Below are positions 1-6,329 of a DNA stretch of 11,782 bases, one piece after another (positions within the stretch are counted from its first letter, which is position 1; each line of letters begins with the position of its first letter). This stretch comes from Bdellovibrio sp. (GTDB taxonomy: Bacteria; Bdellovibrionota; Bdellovibrionia; Bdellovibrionales; UBA1609). The DNA lies in contig RFKI01000075.1 in assembly GCA_003694355.1 (NCBI GenBank), forward strand, positions 1-11,782, given 5' to 3'. The translations under genes and the position numbers were made by a program. A model generated the notes under the pieces. The model saw nothing but the letters and a program-made list of their open reading frames with translations, made no database searches and was not told the origin of the DNA.

Positions 1-780
1 AAGACTTTCTTTTTGAAAAGACGACAAGTCCTTATGCAAATTCAGATAGGTCCTGATCTCTTCCCGAGCTTGAACCGATAAACCTTGCCACTGCAAATAC
101 CGAATGCGCTTGATCATATCTTTATAAGTGAGGTCACAGGATAATTGATATGCACCGACTCTAGCTCTCCTTAAATCCACTCCCCACGTCTCAATCTTGT
201 CAAAAGTTGGATATCTGTAAAAAAGCTTTCGTGCCCAAAAACAAGAGCGCCAACTGCGATGCCGAGCTATCTCTACCTGAGTCAACATCCATAAAATCTC
301 TGGATGAAAATGTGTGCCCCTCCAGCTTCTTTCCAAGCGCCTCAAATAACGATAAGCAGTTCTCCAATGCCGCTTTGCAAGAGCCACTTTGGCAAGATCA
401 AATCGAATATATAAACTCAACCGCCGGGGAGGGCGAAAAGATAAAGCCACCTGCAAAGATTGCTGCGCTTTATTTAAACGCCCCAGTTGCAAGTAAGCTT
501 TCCCCATGTACCAATAAGCATAACTTTTTAAAGAAATGTTATTCTCAATGCTTTTTTTAAAAAACTTCAAAGCTTGTCGATATTGCTGTTTTTTTAAAAA
601 CATCTGCCCTTTAAAAAAGTCTAAAAGCGCCTGTTCTTTTAAATTATGAGGTTGAATTTTTTTTGAAACAGAAAGCGCTTTTGACGGCCTGTGAATCCAC
701 TTTCTGGCTGGCTTTAAAAAATCCGCCTGAACTTTAAAAAAGGCAAAAAGAAAAATAAAGAAAAAGAAACCACCCCTCAT
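1..780 (-). CDS. Exported TPR protein, probably N-terminal part of a soluble lytic murein transglycosylase (partial)
   Basis: An open frame runs from an ATG at 780 to the left edge with no stop, giving 260 residues and continuing outside the window. The first 19 residues form a signal peptide: an Arg near the N-terminus, a Phe-rich hydrophobic core, and VQA before a likely cleavage site, so the product is probably periplasmic. Residues about 48-117 look like two TPR helix pairs (Ala, Gly and Tyr at TPR positions, as in 'YMGKAYLQLGRLNKA'), and more helical repeat-like sequence follows to about 185. Residues 187-250 (a 'YP' turn, then a segment like 'LTYKDMIKRIRYLQWQGLS') resemble the alpha-superhelical region before the catalytic domain in Slt-family transglycosylases. 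The catalytic SLT domain itself would lie outside the window, so the enzyme assignment is inference. The protein is basic and rich in Arg, Lys and Phe. A GTG at 819 would also be in frame but would spoil the compact signal peptide. It is transcribed divergently from radA. Confidence 0.72.
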   Translation of the reverse strand, partial: MRGGFFFFIFLFAFFKVQADFLKPARKWIHRPSKALSVSKKIQPHNLKEQALLDFFKGQMFLKKQQYRQALKFFKKSIENNISLKSYAYWYMGKAYLQLGRLNKAQQSLQVALSFRPPRRLSLYIRFDLAKVALAKRHWRTAYRYLRRLERSWRGTHFHPEILWMLTQVEIARHRSWRSCFWARKLFYRYPTFDKIETWGVDLRRARVGAYQLSCDLTYKDMIKRIRYLQWQGLSVQAREEIRTYLNLHKDLSSFQKESL

Positions 781-924
781 CCTTATTATTCTAAAAATTC
801 TCCTGGTGAAAATCCACACTTTCCCTTCTCTTCCAGAGAGAACCCTTCTTTGGTAACAGATTTTGAGAGAGGTTCTTGACTCGACAACAGCCCAGTTTTT
901 TGATGACAAGCCCGCTTGTTTCTT

Positions 925-953
925 TTGCCTCTCTTTTGGGAAAATGTTATGGT
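925..953 (+). promoter_or_regulatory. Candidate sigma-70 promoter for radA
   Basis: TTGCCT at 925-930 (4 of 6 to the -35 consensus) and TATGGT at 948-953 (4 of 6 to the -10) are separated by 17 bases. This predicts a start near 960 and a short leader to the radA ATG at 981. The match is only moderate; TTGACT at 886-891 upstream lacks a good -10 partner. The region is the divergent spacer between radA and the leftward slt-like gene. Confidence 0.3.
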
Positions 954-980
954 CGAGCAACCGAAGTCTGGGGAAGAGTG

Positions 981-2372
981 ATGGCTAAAACAAAAATTGT
1001 TTTCACTTGTCAAAACTGTGGAGCCCAATTCCCAAAATGGGAGGGGCGCTGTCGAGACTGTGGAGAGTGGAACTCTCTTGTGGAAGAAGTGTTCCAAAAA
1101 CAAAAACCAACCTTTTCATCTTCCACGCCTCACACCTCTGCTGTGCTTCTAAGCCAAACAGCTCAACAAGAACAAGTGCAAAATCGCTTTTCTACGAATA
1201 TCTCCGAACTTAACCGCGTATTAGGTGGAGGGGTGGTTCCTGGCAGCTACACTCTTCTTGGAGGAGACCCTGGCGTTGGAAAAAGCACGCTTTTACTACA
1301 AATGGCTGAAGGACTTGGAAAAAACAAACACTCTGTCCTTTATGTTTCTGGCGAAGAAAGTGTTCAACAAACCGCTTTACGCGCTAAAAGATTAAATATT
1401 AAAACGCCTTCAATCAAAGTCGCCAGTGAAAGTCGCCTTGAAAGCATCCTTCACCTTGCAGAAACAGAAAAGCCTCAAATCCTGATTATAGACTCCATTC
1501 AAACCATCTTCTCGGCAGAGTTACCCTCTGCTCCAGGAACGGTCTCCCAGGTTAGAGAATGTGCCAATCAACTAATGAATTTGGCAAAAGGGAAAAACAT
1601 CAGCATCTTTCTTGTGGGACACGTCACAAAAGAAGGAAATCTGGCTGGTCCGAAAACTCTTGAACACATGGTTGACACGGTTCTTTCCATGGAAGGACAT
1701 TCACACTTTCGCCTTCTAAGGGCCCTTAAAAACAGATTTGGCGCCACTGATGAACTGGGAGTCTTCCAAATGCACTCCACAGGTCTCGAAGAAGTTAAAA
1801 ATCCTTCGGAACTTTTTCTTGAAGAGCGAAATGGCGAGCGACTTATTGGGTCCACGGTTTTTCCAGCCATGGAAGGCACACGTCCCCTTCTCTGTGAGGT
1901 GCAAGCTCTAACATCTCCATCTCCTTTGGCCATGCCTCGTCGCACATCCATTGGATTTGACGTCAATCGCATACATCTTCTTGCAGCCGTTCTAGATCAA
2001 CACCTCCATCTGGGACTTTCCAAAAATGATATTTATGTGAATATTGTTGGCGGATTAAAACTCAAAGAACCAGCCGCAGACCTTGCTGTAACAGCAGCTC
2101 TTATTTCAGCTGTTAAAAATAAAGAAGTTTCTCCCAAAGCCTGCTTTTTTGGAGAGGTGGGATTAACTGGAGAAATAAGAGCTGTTAGTTTTCCAGAAAA
2201 TCGCATTAAAGAAGCTCTCAAGCTAGGGTTTGAGGAATTCTTTGTTCCCATCTCCAACAAAAAACACCTGAAAAGCCTCAGCCCCGATATTTTAAAACAA
2301 ATTCACTGGGTCAAACAGGTTGATCAATTTTTTACAAGTCATCAAACAGAAAACCTCTCTTATCAACTTTAG
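981..2372 (+). CDS. radA: DNA repair protein RadA (Sms), 463 aa
   Basis: RadA is a RecA-like, hexameric DnaB-type helicase/ATPase that promotes branch migration in homologous recombination. The whole family architecture is visible: an N-terminal four-Cys zinc finger (C10, C13, C24, C27), Walker A GGDPGVGKST at residues 94-103 (K101), Walker B ending at D171 (LIIDS), the RadA-specific KNRFG motif at 250-254, and a C-terminal Lon-protease-like domain (from about 350, with 'GGLKLKEPAADLAV'). Length fits the usual 450-460 aa. The open frame extends upstream to 876, but the ATG at 981 is chosen because family members begin MAKxK just before the zinc finger and a purine-rich GGGGAAGAG lies at 970-978. 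The gene stands alone: divergent from the slt-like gene and convergent with msrAB. I see no clear terminator in the 159 bases after it. Confidence 0.96.
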   Translation: MAKTKIVFTCQNCGAQFPKWEGRCRDCGEWNSLVEEVFQKQKPTFSSSTPHTSAVLLSQTAQQEQVQNRFSTNISELNRVLGGGVVPGSYTLLGGDPGVGKSTLLLQMAEGLGKNKHSVLYVSGEESVQQTALRAKRLNIKTPSIKVASESRLESILHLAETEKPQILIIDSIQTIFSAELPSAPGTVSQVRECANQLMNLAKGKNISIFLVGHVTKEGNLAGPKTLEHMVDTVLSMEGHSHFRLLRALKNRFGATDELGVFQMHSTGLEEVKNPSELFLEERNGERLIGSTVFPAMEGTRPLLCEVQALTSPSPLAMPRRTSIGFDVNRIHLLAAVLDQHLHLGLSKNDIYVNIVGGLKLKEPAADLAVTAALISAVKNKEVSPKACFFGEVGLTGEIRAVSFPENRIKEALKLGFEEFFVPISNKKHLKSLSPDILKQIHWVKQVDQFFTSHQTENLSYQL

Positions 2373-2531
2373 AAAATTGATGAAACTCACTTAATGTTTC
2401 CCCATATTTCCCGCCTAAAATATATGATATGTTTTATTTTTCAAGCCTCCCTCAGTTTGACCATTGACCACTTGATCAACAGTAGGAACACAATTTACGT
2501 CACTGGCTGCCTATAAAACTTAAAAACTTTC

Positions 2532-3602
2532 TTACGGACTTGCAGAGGGTTCTTCTTCTTGGACAGAGCCCTTATCCCCTTTTGAAAAAAAAGACGAAAA
2601 CTCTCCATAACCTCTTTTTTTCAAATCATGAACGGGAATAAACTCCAAGGCTGCTGAGTTTATACAATACCTCAGCCCTGTAGGAGGAGGACCATCTTGA
2701 AAAACATGACCTAAGTGTGAATTGCCTTTTTTTGAACGAACTTCCGTACGCGTCACAAATAAAGAACGATCTTCTTTTTCCACAACGTTTTCCTTTACAA
2801 GAGGACGCGTAAAAGAAGGCCACCCTGTACCTGAATTAAACTTGTCTTTAGAACTAAAAAGAGGTTCCCCAGAAACAACATCTACATAAATACCCTCTTG
2901 AGTGTTGTTCCAATATTTATTTTTAAAAGGAGGTTCTGTGCCGTTTTCTTGAGTGACTTTATATTGAAGAGGCGTTAAGCGTTTTTTTAATTCTTCCTTA
3001 AAATCTCTTTTAGACCCCCATACTTTTTTTAAAAATTGATCGCGACCAGAACGATAACGATAAAACTTATAACGAAGAGGGTTTTTTTTATAATAATCCT
3101 GGTGATAATCTTCTGCCGGATAAAACTCCATAGCCTTCACAATAGGGGTCACAATAGGTTTTTTAAACTTTTTAGCAATCTCCTTTTTAGACTCTTCCGC
3201 CTCCCGTCTTTGTTCTTCATCATGATAGAAAATACAAGTTGTATATTGTTCTCCTCGGTCCACAAATTGCCCTCCCGCATCTGTAGGGTCTACTTGCCTC
3301 CAAAAAAAATCCAATAACTCCCTATAGCTAATCAAATGTGGATCATAAATCACTTGAATAGCTTCCCGGTGTCCCGTTCCACCCTGAGATACTTCTTTAT
3401 AAGAAGGATTTTTTTTATGCCCTCCAGTGTAACCAGAAATGACCTCTTTGACTCCATGAAGCTTCTCAAAAGGAGCTTCCATACACCAAAAGCAACCACC
3501 AGCAAAGGTCGCCTTCTTCATCTTTAAATTCGAACCAGCAGAAAAAGACATCATCACCCCCACAACGAAAGTATTCAAAAATTTCATTTTAATTCTTATC
3601 AT
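2532..3602 (-). CDS. msrAB: Bifunctional peptide methionine sulfoxide reductase MsrA/MsrB, exported, 356 aa
   Basis: This fusion reduces both epimers of oxidised methionine in proteins. MsrA comes first, with the active-site motif GCFWC (C37 catalytic, C40) and family signatures 'GYTGG' and 'YHQDY' (166-170). MsrB follows from about residue 208, with 'SGTGWPSF' (257-264), 'HLGHVF' (296-301) and '[11 protein letters not shown]' (C313 catalytic). The N-terminus has Arg/Lys then a hydrophobic stretch (about 9-22), so it is probably exported or membrane-anchored like other periplasmic MsrAB proteins; with no Cys near the cleavage region it is not an obvious lipoprotein. ATG at 3602 is preferred because AAGGA lies 4 bases upstream (3607-3611); M6 at 3587 has no such site. 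Oddities: the MsrB half has one Cys only. The zinc CxxC pairs are absent, and the usual resolving Cys is Thr259 in SGTGWPSF. The C-terminus has a roughly 20-residue acidic/Ser tail. The gene converges on radA. Confidence 0.95.
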   Translation of the reverse strand: MIRIKMKFLNTFVVGVMMSFSAGSNLKMKKATFAGGCFWCMEAPFEKLHGVKEVISGYTGGHKKNPSYKEVSQGGTGHREAIQVIYDPHLISYRELLDFFWRQVDPTDAGGQFVDRGEQYTTCIFYHDEEQRREAEESKKEIAKKFKKPIVTPIVKAMEFYPAEDYHQDYYKKNPLRYKFYRYRSGRDQFLKKVWGSKRDFKEELKKRLTPLQYKVTQENGTEPPFKNKYWNNTQEGIYVDVVSGEPLFSSKDKFNSGTGWPSFTRPLVKENVVEKEDRSLFVTRTEVRSKKGNSHLGHVFQDGPPPTGLRYCINSAALEFIPVHDLKKRGYGEFSSFFSKGDKGSVQEEEPSASP

Positions 3603-4060
3603 ATATTCCTTATATTTCTTCTTGTAATGTCGTCAATATAGCAAGAAGGAAAAAGCTTTATACAGCAAGACAGCAAGACAAGAATAGAAGCTCTGTCCTT
3701 TGCCAAAAGGAACTGTATTAAGTCTCTTCTCAGCCCCCCATCCCTAAACCATAAAAAACCTGAAAAAAGTCTTTACCCTATATGAGGAAATAAGCACAGC
3801 CCCACCCCCATAGAGGAGAGGACCAGTTACAGGAACACAAATTGTCCTCTGGATGTCTGAAAATTATTCACTCTATAGAACCAAACTTGAACCACCTTGG
3901 CTTTATTTTATTATTTAAAAAGTCATGTAAATTCAACAAGATACAAAATTTCCGCCAAATTCCTCTTAAAACTCGGTCCAATGTTGGAGAAAAAAGAAAA
4001 AAGCTTCCCCTTCAAACAACGCCCTTCCTCGCTTTAAATGCATCTGAGAGTGCAATCAAC

Positions 4061-4077
4061 TTGGCACACCCCTTGCT
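4061..4077 (+). promoter_or_regulatory. Sigma-54 (RpoN) -24/-12 promoter
   Basis: TTGGCAC at 4061-4067, five bases, then TTGCT at 4073-4077 match the consensus YTGGCACG-N4-TTGCW except for A in place of the last G of the -24 box. The invariant GG (4063-4064) and GC (4075-4076) are exactly 10 bases apart, as required for RpoN holoenzyme. Transcription should start 11-12 bases past the GC, near 4087-4088. Such promoters need an AAA+ enhancer-binding activator; a small dyad at 3977-3988 is one possible but unproven activator site. The first thing transcribed is the C-rich terminator hairpin, not a gene. Confidence 0.85.
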
Positions 4078-4087
4078 TTAGTATAAA

Positions 4088-4143
4088 GGCATCCCCCCCT
4101 TGGCGACCTGGCCCCTCCCCCCCCTTCCAGGTCGCTTTTTTTT
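4088..4143 (+). ncRNA. Predicted sigma-54-dependent small RNA, about 55 nt, with two C-rich single-stranded motifs
   Basis: A near-consensus sigma-54 promoter predicts a start at about 4088, and a strong intrinsic terminator ends at 4136-4145, so the primary transcript should be only about 50-57 nt. It would have a 5' tail with seven consecutive C (4093-4099) followed by UU, then the terminator stem, whose 15-nt loop contains CCCC-U-CCCCCCCC-UU. The motif CCCCCCCUU thus occurs twice, both times unpaired. If transcription began at 4086, AAGG (4086-4089) could pair with CCUU (4098-4101) to make a second small C-loop hairpin. Unpaired C runs could pair with G-rich ribosome binding sites of the AAGGGG or GGAGGGG kind. 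The same elements could instead be an attenuated leader of the amidase operon starting at 4217. Extents are estimates, and no known RNA family was recognised with certainty. Confidence 0.6.
4093..4126 (+). repeat. Direct repeat CCCCCCCTT in tail and loop of the predicted small RNA
   Basis: CCCCCCCTT occurs at 4093-4101 and, with one extra C in the run, at 4117-4126. The two copies flank the left stem arm of the terminator. On the opposite strand this becomes G runs of 7, 8 and 4, which could form a G-quadruplex. Confidence 0.8.
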
Positions 4144-4145
4144 TT
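4103..4145 (+). terminator. Strong intrinsic (Rho-independent) terminator
   Basis: GCGACCTGG at 4103-4111 and its exact complement CCAGGTCGC at 4127-4135 form a 9-bp, GC-rich stem with a 15-base C-rich loop, followed at once by ten T (4136-4145). No gene ends just upstream on this strand. The nearest rightward gene end is radA at 2372, so it most likely terminates the short sigma-54 transcript or acts as an attenuator before the amidase operon. Confidence 0.93.
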
Positions 4146-4216
4146 GCCCTTACAAAAGCAGGGTTTTTAATAAATCTCATCCTCTAAAGCCAGCCTATGG
4201 ATTACACTATTTTTAT

Positions 4217-5023
4217 ATGAAAAAATGGCTCCTTTTACTCACCTCTTCTATCCTTCTTTATTGGCCAACAATGACCTTTGCTTTTCGAGTTATTATAGAC
4301 CCTGGCCATGGCGGCCGAGATCATGGGGCCACTTATAAAAATTTAAGAGAATCAAAAATCACCCTCCAAGTTTCCAAAAAGTTAGCCAATTACTTGAACA
4401 AAGACCCTCGCTTTAAAGCCTTCTTAACTCGCACAAGGGATTCTTTTGTGAGCCTGTCGAAAAGAGCTCAGATAGCCACCCAGCTCAAAGGAGATCTTTT
4501 TTTAAGCATCCATGTGAACGCTTCCCAAGAAAAAGCGGCGAAAGGGGGAGAGATTTATTTTCAAAACCAACTTCCCGCCGATGAGGAGTCCATGTTTTTA
4601 GCCAGCATAGAAAATAATGGACTCCAACATGGACAACACCTCCCACTCGTGCCCTTGCCCTCTAGCTTGAAGCCAGATGTGCAAAACATTATTCAAGACC
4701 TTTATCGAACTTCTCGCCTTTTTCTAAGTGCAGAACTGGCCAAGAGCATTTTTAAAACATGGAAAGGGTCCAGAAAATCAACTAAATACACCATCCACCA
4801 GGCCCCCTTTTATGTGATTAGCCATGTTCCTATGCCCTCTGTCCTCATTGAATTAGGGTTCCTGTCTAACCCCAAAGAAGCGAAAAAACTCAGTAAAACA
4901 AGCTATCAGACGAAATTGGCGCAAGGCCTTTATGAAGGCATTGTGAATTTTAAAGAAGTCATGGACAGCTCGCAAAAAAAACAATACATTACTTCCAATG
5001 CGAACCCAAAGAAAACTCAATGA
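4217..5023 (+). CDS. Periplasmic N-acetylmuramoyl-L-alanine amidase (Amidase_3, AmiC-like), 268 aa
   Basis: This zinc enzyme cuts the amide bond between N-acetylmuramic acid and the stem peptide, as the AmiA/B/C enzymes do during daughter-cell separation. Residues 1-22 form a signal peptide (MKKW, a Leu-rich core, then FA). The catalytic domain follows directly: H31 in DPGHGG, E45 in NLRESKIT and H99 in SIHVNAS are the expected zinc ligands, and E212 in SVLIELGFLSN is the expected catalytic Glu. Between 'GGEIYFQ' (110-116) and 'SAELAK' (171-176) lies an insertion of about 50 residues, in the place where division amidases carry their autoinhibitory helix; this suggests control by an EnvC/NlpD-type activator (inference). 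There is no AMIN domain. The frame extends upstream to a TTG at 4100, inside the terminator hairpin; the ATG at 4217 is chosen because it gives a clean signal peptide. No good ribosome binding site is visible. The 3' end overlaps rph by 26 bases. Confidence 0.93.
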   Translation: MKKWLLLLTSSILLYWPTMTFAFRVIIDPGHGGRDHGATYKNLRESKITLQVSKKLANYLNKDPRFKAFLTRTRDSFVSLSKRAQIATQLKGDLFLSIHVNASQEKAAKGGEIYFQNQLPADEESMFLASIENNGLQHGQHLPLVPLPSSLKPDVQNIIQDLYRTSRLFLSAELAKSIFKTWKGSRKSTKYTIHQAPFYVISHVPMPSVLIELGFLSNPKEAKKLSKTSYQTKLAQGLYEGIVNFKEVMDSSQKKQYITSNANPKKTQ

Positions 5024-5720
5024 AATAAGACCTCTCTCCATCACGCCTCATGTGATTGATCATGCGGAAGGCAGTGTCGAAATAAAACTTGGAAAAACTC
5101 ACCTTATTTGTACAGCCACTCTTGAACCGCAAGTGCCTAAATGGCTTCAAAATAGTGGACAAGGCTGGGTCACTGCAGAATATGGAATGCTTCCCCGCTC
5201 CACTCACTCCCGAATTAAACGAGAACGAGCCATGCAAAGTGGACGAACTCAAGAGATCTCCCGACTTATTGGCAGGAGCCTTCGAGCAGCTACTGACTTA
5301 ACGGCCCTTGGAGAACGACAAATCTATGTAGATTGTGATGTCATTCAAGCCGATGGAGGTACGAGAACAGCAGCCATCAGTGGAGGATTTGTTGCTCTGG
5401 CTCTTGCTTTCAACTTTCTCAAAGAGTGTGGAACACTTTCCAACATTCCTTTAAAAACCGCTGTAGCGGCCATTAGCGTCGGCCTAAAAGGTTCTGAAAT
5501 CCTTCTTGATCTGGATTATGAAGAAGACTCTCAAATAGACACCGATATGAATATTGTTATGAACGCCGACTATAATTTCATTGAAGTGCAGGGCACCGCC
5601 GAGAGTCACTCCTTTTCAAAGGCTCAGTTAATGGAAATGCTGGATACGGCCAAGATGGGTTGCCAAAAGGTCTTTGAAGTCCAAAATACCATCCTCCAAC
5701 CTTTTTTTAAGGTTCTCTAA
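4998..5720 (+). CDS. rph: Ribonuclease PH, 240 aa
   Basis: RNase PH is a hexameric, phosphate-dependent 3'-to-5' exoribonuclease that trims tRNA and other RNA 3' ends. The family signature is complete: an N-terminal 'LNEIRPLSI', 'GKTHLICTA' (32-40), the strand-helix region 'EISRLIGRSLRAA' (86-98), the phosphate-binding 'DGGTRTAAISGG' (119-130; T122, R123), and the acidic metal/catalytic segment 'DLDYEEDSQIDTDMNIVM' (171-188) with D177 and D183. The 240-residue length is the family norm, so the gene is intact. The start lies 26 bases inside the amidase gene, in another frame. No Shine-Dalgarno is evident, which points to translational coupling with the amidase. rdgB follows after 3 bases, an rph-rdgB pairing common in bacteria. 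Confidence 0.96.
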   Translation: MRTQRKLNEIRPLSITPHVIDHAEGSVEIKLGKTHLICTATLEPQVPKWLQNSGQGWVTAEYGMLPRSTHSRIKRERAMQSGRTQEISRLIGRSLRAATDLTALGERQIYVDCDVIQADGGTRTAAISGGFVALALAFNFLKECGTLSNIPLKTAVAAISVGLKGSEILLDLDYEEDSQIDTDMNIVMNADYNFIEVQGTAESHSFSKAQLMEMLDTAKMGCQKVFEVQNTILQPFFKVL

Positions 5721-5723
5721 AAT

Positions 5724-6329
5724 ATGGAAATTTGGCTTGCTACTTTTAATGAAGGAAAACTTCGGGAATTTAAATCGCTCATGGCAGGCTCCCCTTTTAC
5801 ACAATTTCATACAGCCAAAGAACTGAGTTATTATTCTGCACCTGAAGAAACAGGAAACTCTTTTTTGGAAAATGCTCGAATCAAAGCTCGCTCCTTTCAA
5901 GCTATTAAACCAGGAGTTTGGGTGGTTGGTGAAGACTCCGGACTGGAAGTGATGGGACTTAATATGATGCCTGGTATTCATTCTTCCCGTTATGCAGGCT
6001 CTCATGCTTCAGATATAGAAAATAATTTGAAGCTTCTTAAAATGATGTCACTTAGAAGTGCTCATCACCGAGAAGCCCAATTCCGTTGTTCTCTGGTGGC
6101 CTTAGACCCTTCCGGAAGGGAACACCACTTTGAGGGTACTCTCAAAGGACAAATTGCCAAAAAAATGAAAGGTCAGGAAGGTTTTGGTTATGACTCTCTT
6201 TTTATCCCTGAAAATGAAGAGAAGACCTTAGCTGAATTGGGTTTGGCCTTTAAAAACAAAATATCTCACCGCAGCCAGGCTATCAAAAAGTTTTTAAAAT
6301 TTATAAACTCTTACTATGAGCAAAAGTAA
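5724..6329 (+). CDS. rdgB: dITP/XTP pyrophosphatase (RdgB/HAM1 family), 201 aa
   Basis: The enzyme hydrolyses dITP, XTP and related deaminated purine nucleotides to monophosphates, keeping them out of DNA and RNA. Motifs seen: the N-terminal nucleotide-binding TFNEGK (T7, N9, K12), 'NSFLENARIKA' (45-55), the catalytic 'GEDSGLEV' (69-76; D71), 'PGIHSSRYAG' (83-92), the base-binding 'GFGYDSLF' (153-160) and the C-terminal 'SHRSQA' (181-186). Length is typical. It starts 3 bases after the rph stop, with a weak AAGG at 5709-5712, and its last 14 bases overlap the next gene, so the group is probably one transcript. Confidence 0.96.
   Translation: MEIWLATFNEGKLREFKSLMAGSPFTQFHTAKELSYYSAPEETGNSFLENARIKARSFQAIKPGVWVVGEDSGLEVMGLNMMPGIHSSRYAGSHASDIENNLKLLKMMSLRSAHHREAQFRCSLVALDPSGREHHFEGTLKGQIAKKMKGQEGFGYDSLFIPENEEKTLAELGLAFKNKISHRSQAIKKFLKFINSYYEQK

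Larger units (their letters stand above)
3603..4216. other. 614-base gene-free regulatory region between msrAB and the amidase operon
   Basis: No convincing protein gene is seen. The 79-codon frame at 3842-4081 has no family features and runs into the sigma-54 promoter. On the leftward strand, TTGACG (3631-3636) and TATAAG (3609-3614), 16 bases apart, could be an msrAB promoter, but its start would fall almost on the msrAB ATG. A tandem octamer CAGCAAGA is present at 3663-3670 and 3671-3678. A 7-base inverted repeat, AGAGGAC (3817-3823) and GTCCTCT (3844-3850), has a 20-base spacer. On the rightward strand, TTGAAC (3887-3892) and TATTAT (3909-3914), 16 bases apart, form a weak sigma-70-like pair. 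TCCAA-TG-TTGGA (3977-3988) is a small dyad about 75 bases before the sigma-54 site. The sigma-54 promoter, C-rich segment and terminator are listed separately. From 4146 to 4216 no clear promoter or ribosome binding site for the amidase is visible. Confidence 0.7.

Noticed and set aside
207..560. 117-codon rightward open frame
   Set aside because: It is antisense to the slt-like gene, whose leftward frame has a signal peptide and TPR pattern. The rightward product has no recognisable domain.
876..980. 35-residue N-terminal extension of RadA
   Set aside because: RadA proteins start just before the zinc finger, and the ATG at 981 has a suitable purine-rich site. The extension also overlaps the likely promoter.
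1568..1972. 134-codon leftward open frame within radA
   Set aside because: It is an antisense shadow of the well-conserved RadA ATPase region, with no domain or ribosome site.
2457..2470. Tandem heptamer TTGACCA between radA and msrAB
   Set aside because: Only two short copies lie between convergent genes, with no promoter partner. There is too little to call an operator or repeat family.
3842..4081. 79-codon rightward open frame in the intergenic region
   Set aside because: It shows no family signature, begins without a convincing ribosome site, and its 3' end overlaps the sigma-54 promoter. It is most likely chance.
4147..4168. Second small hairpin CCCT...AGGG followed by TTTTT after the main terminator
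   Set aside because: A 4-bp stem is too weak to call a terminator independently.
4100..4216. 39-residue N-terminal extension of the amidase starting at TTG 4100
   Set aside because: It would begin inside a perfect terminator hairpin and bury a clean signal peptide in the interior of the protein.
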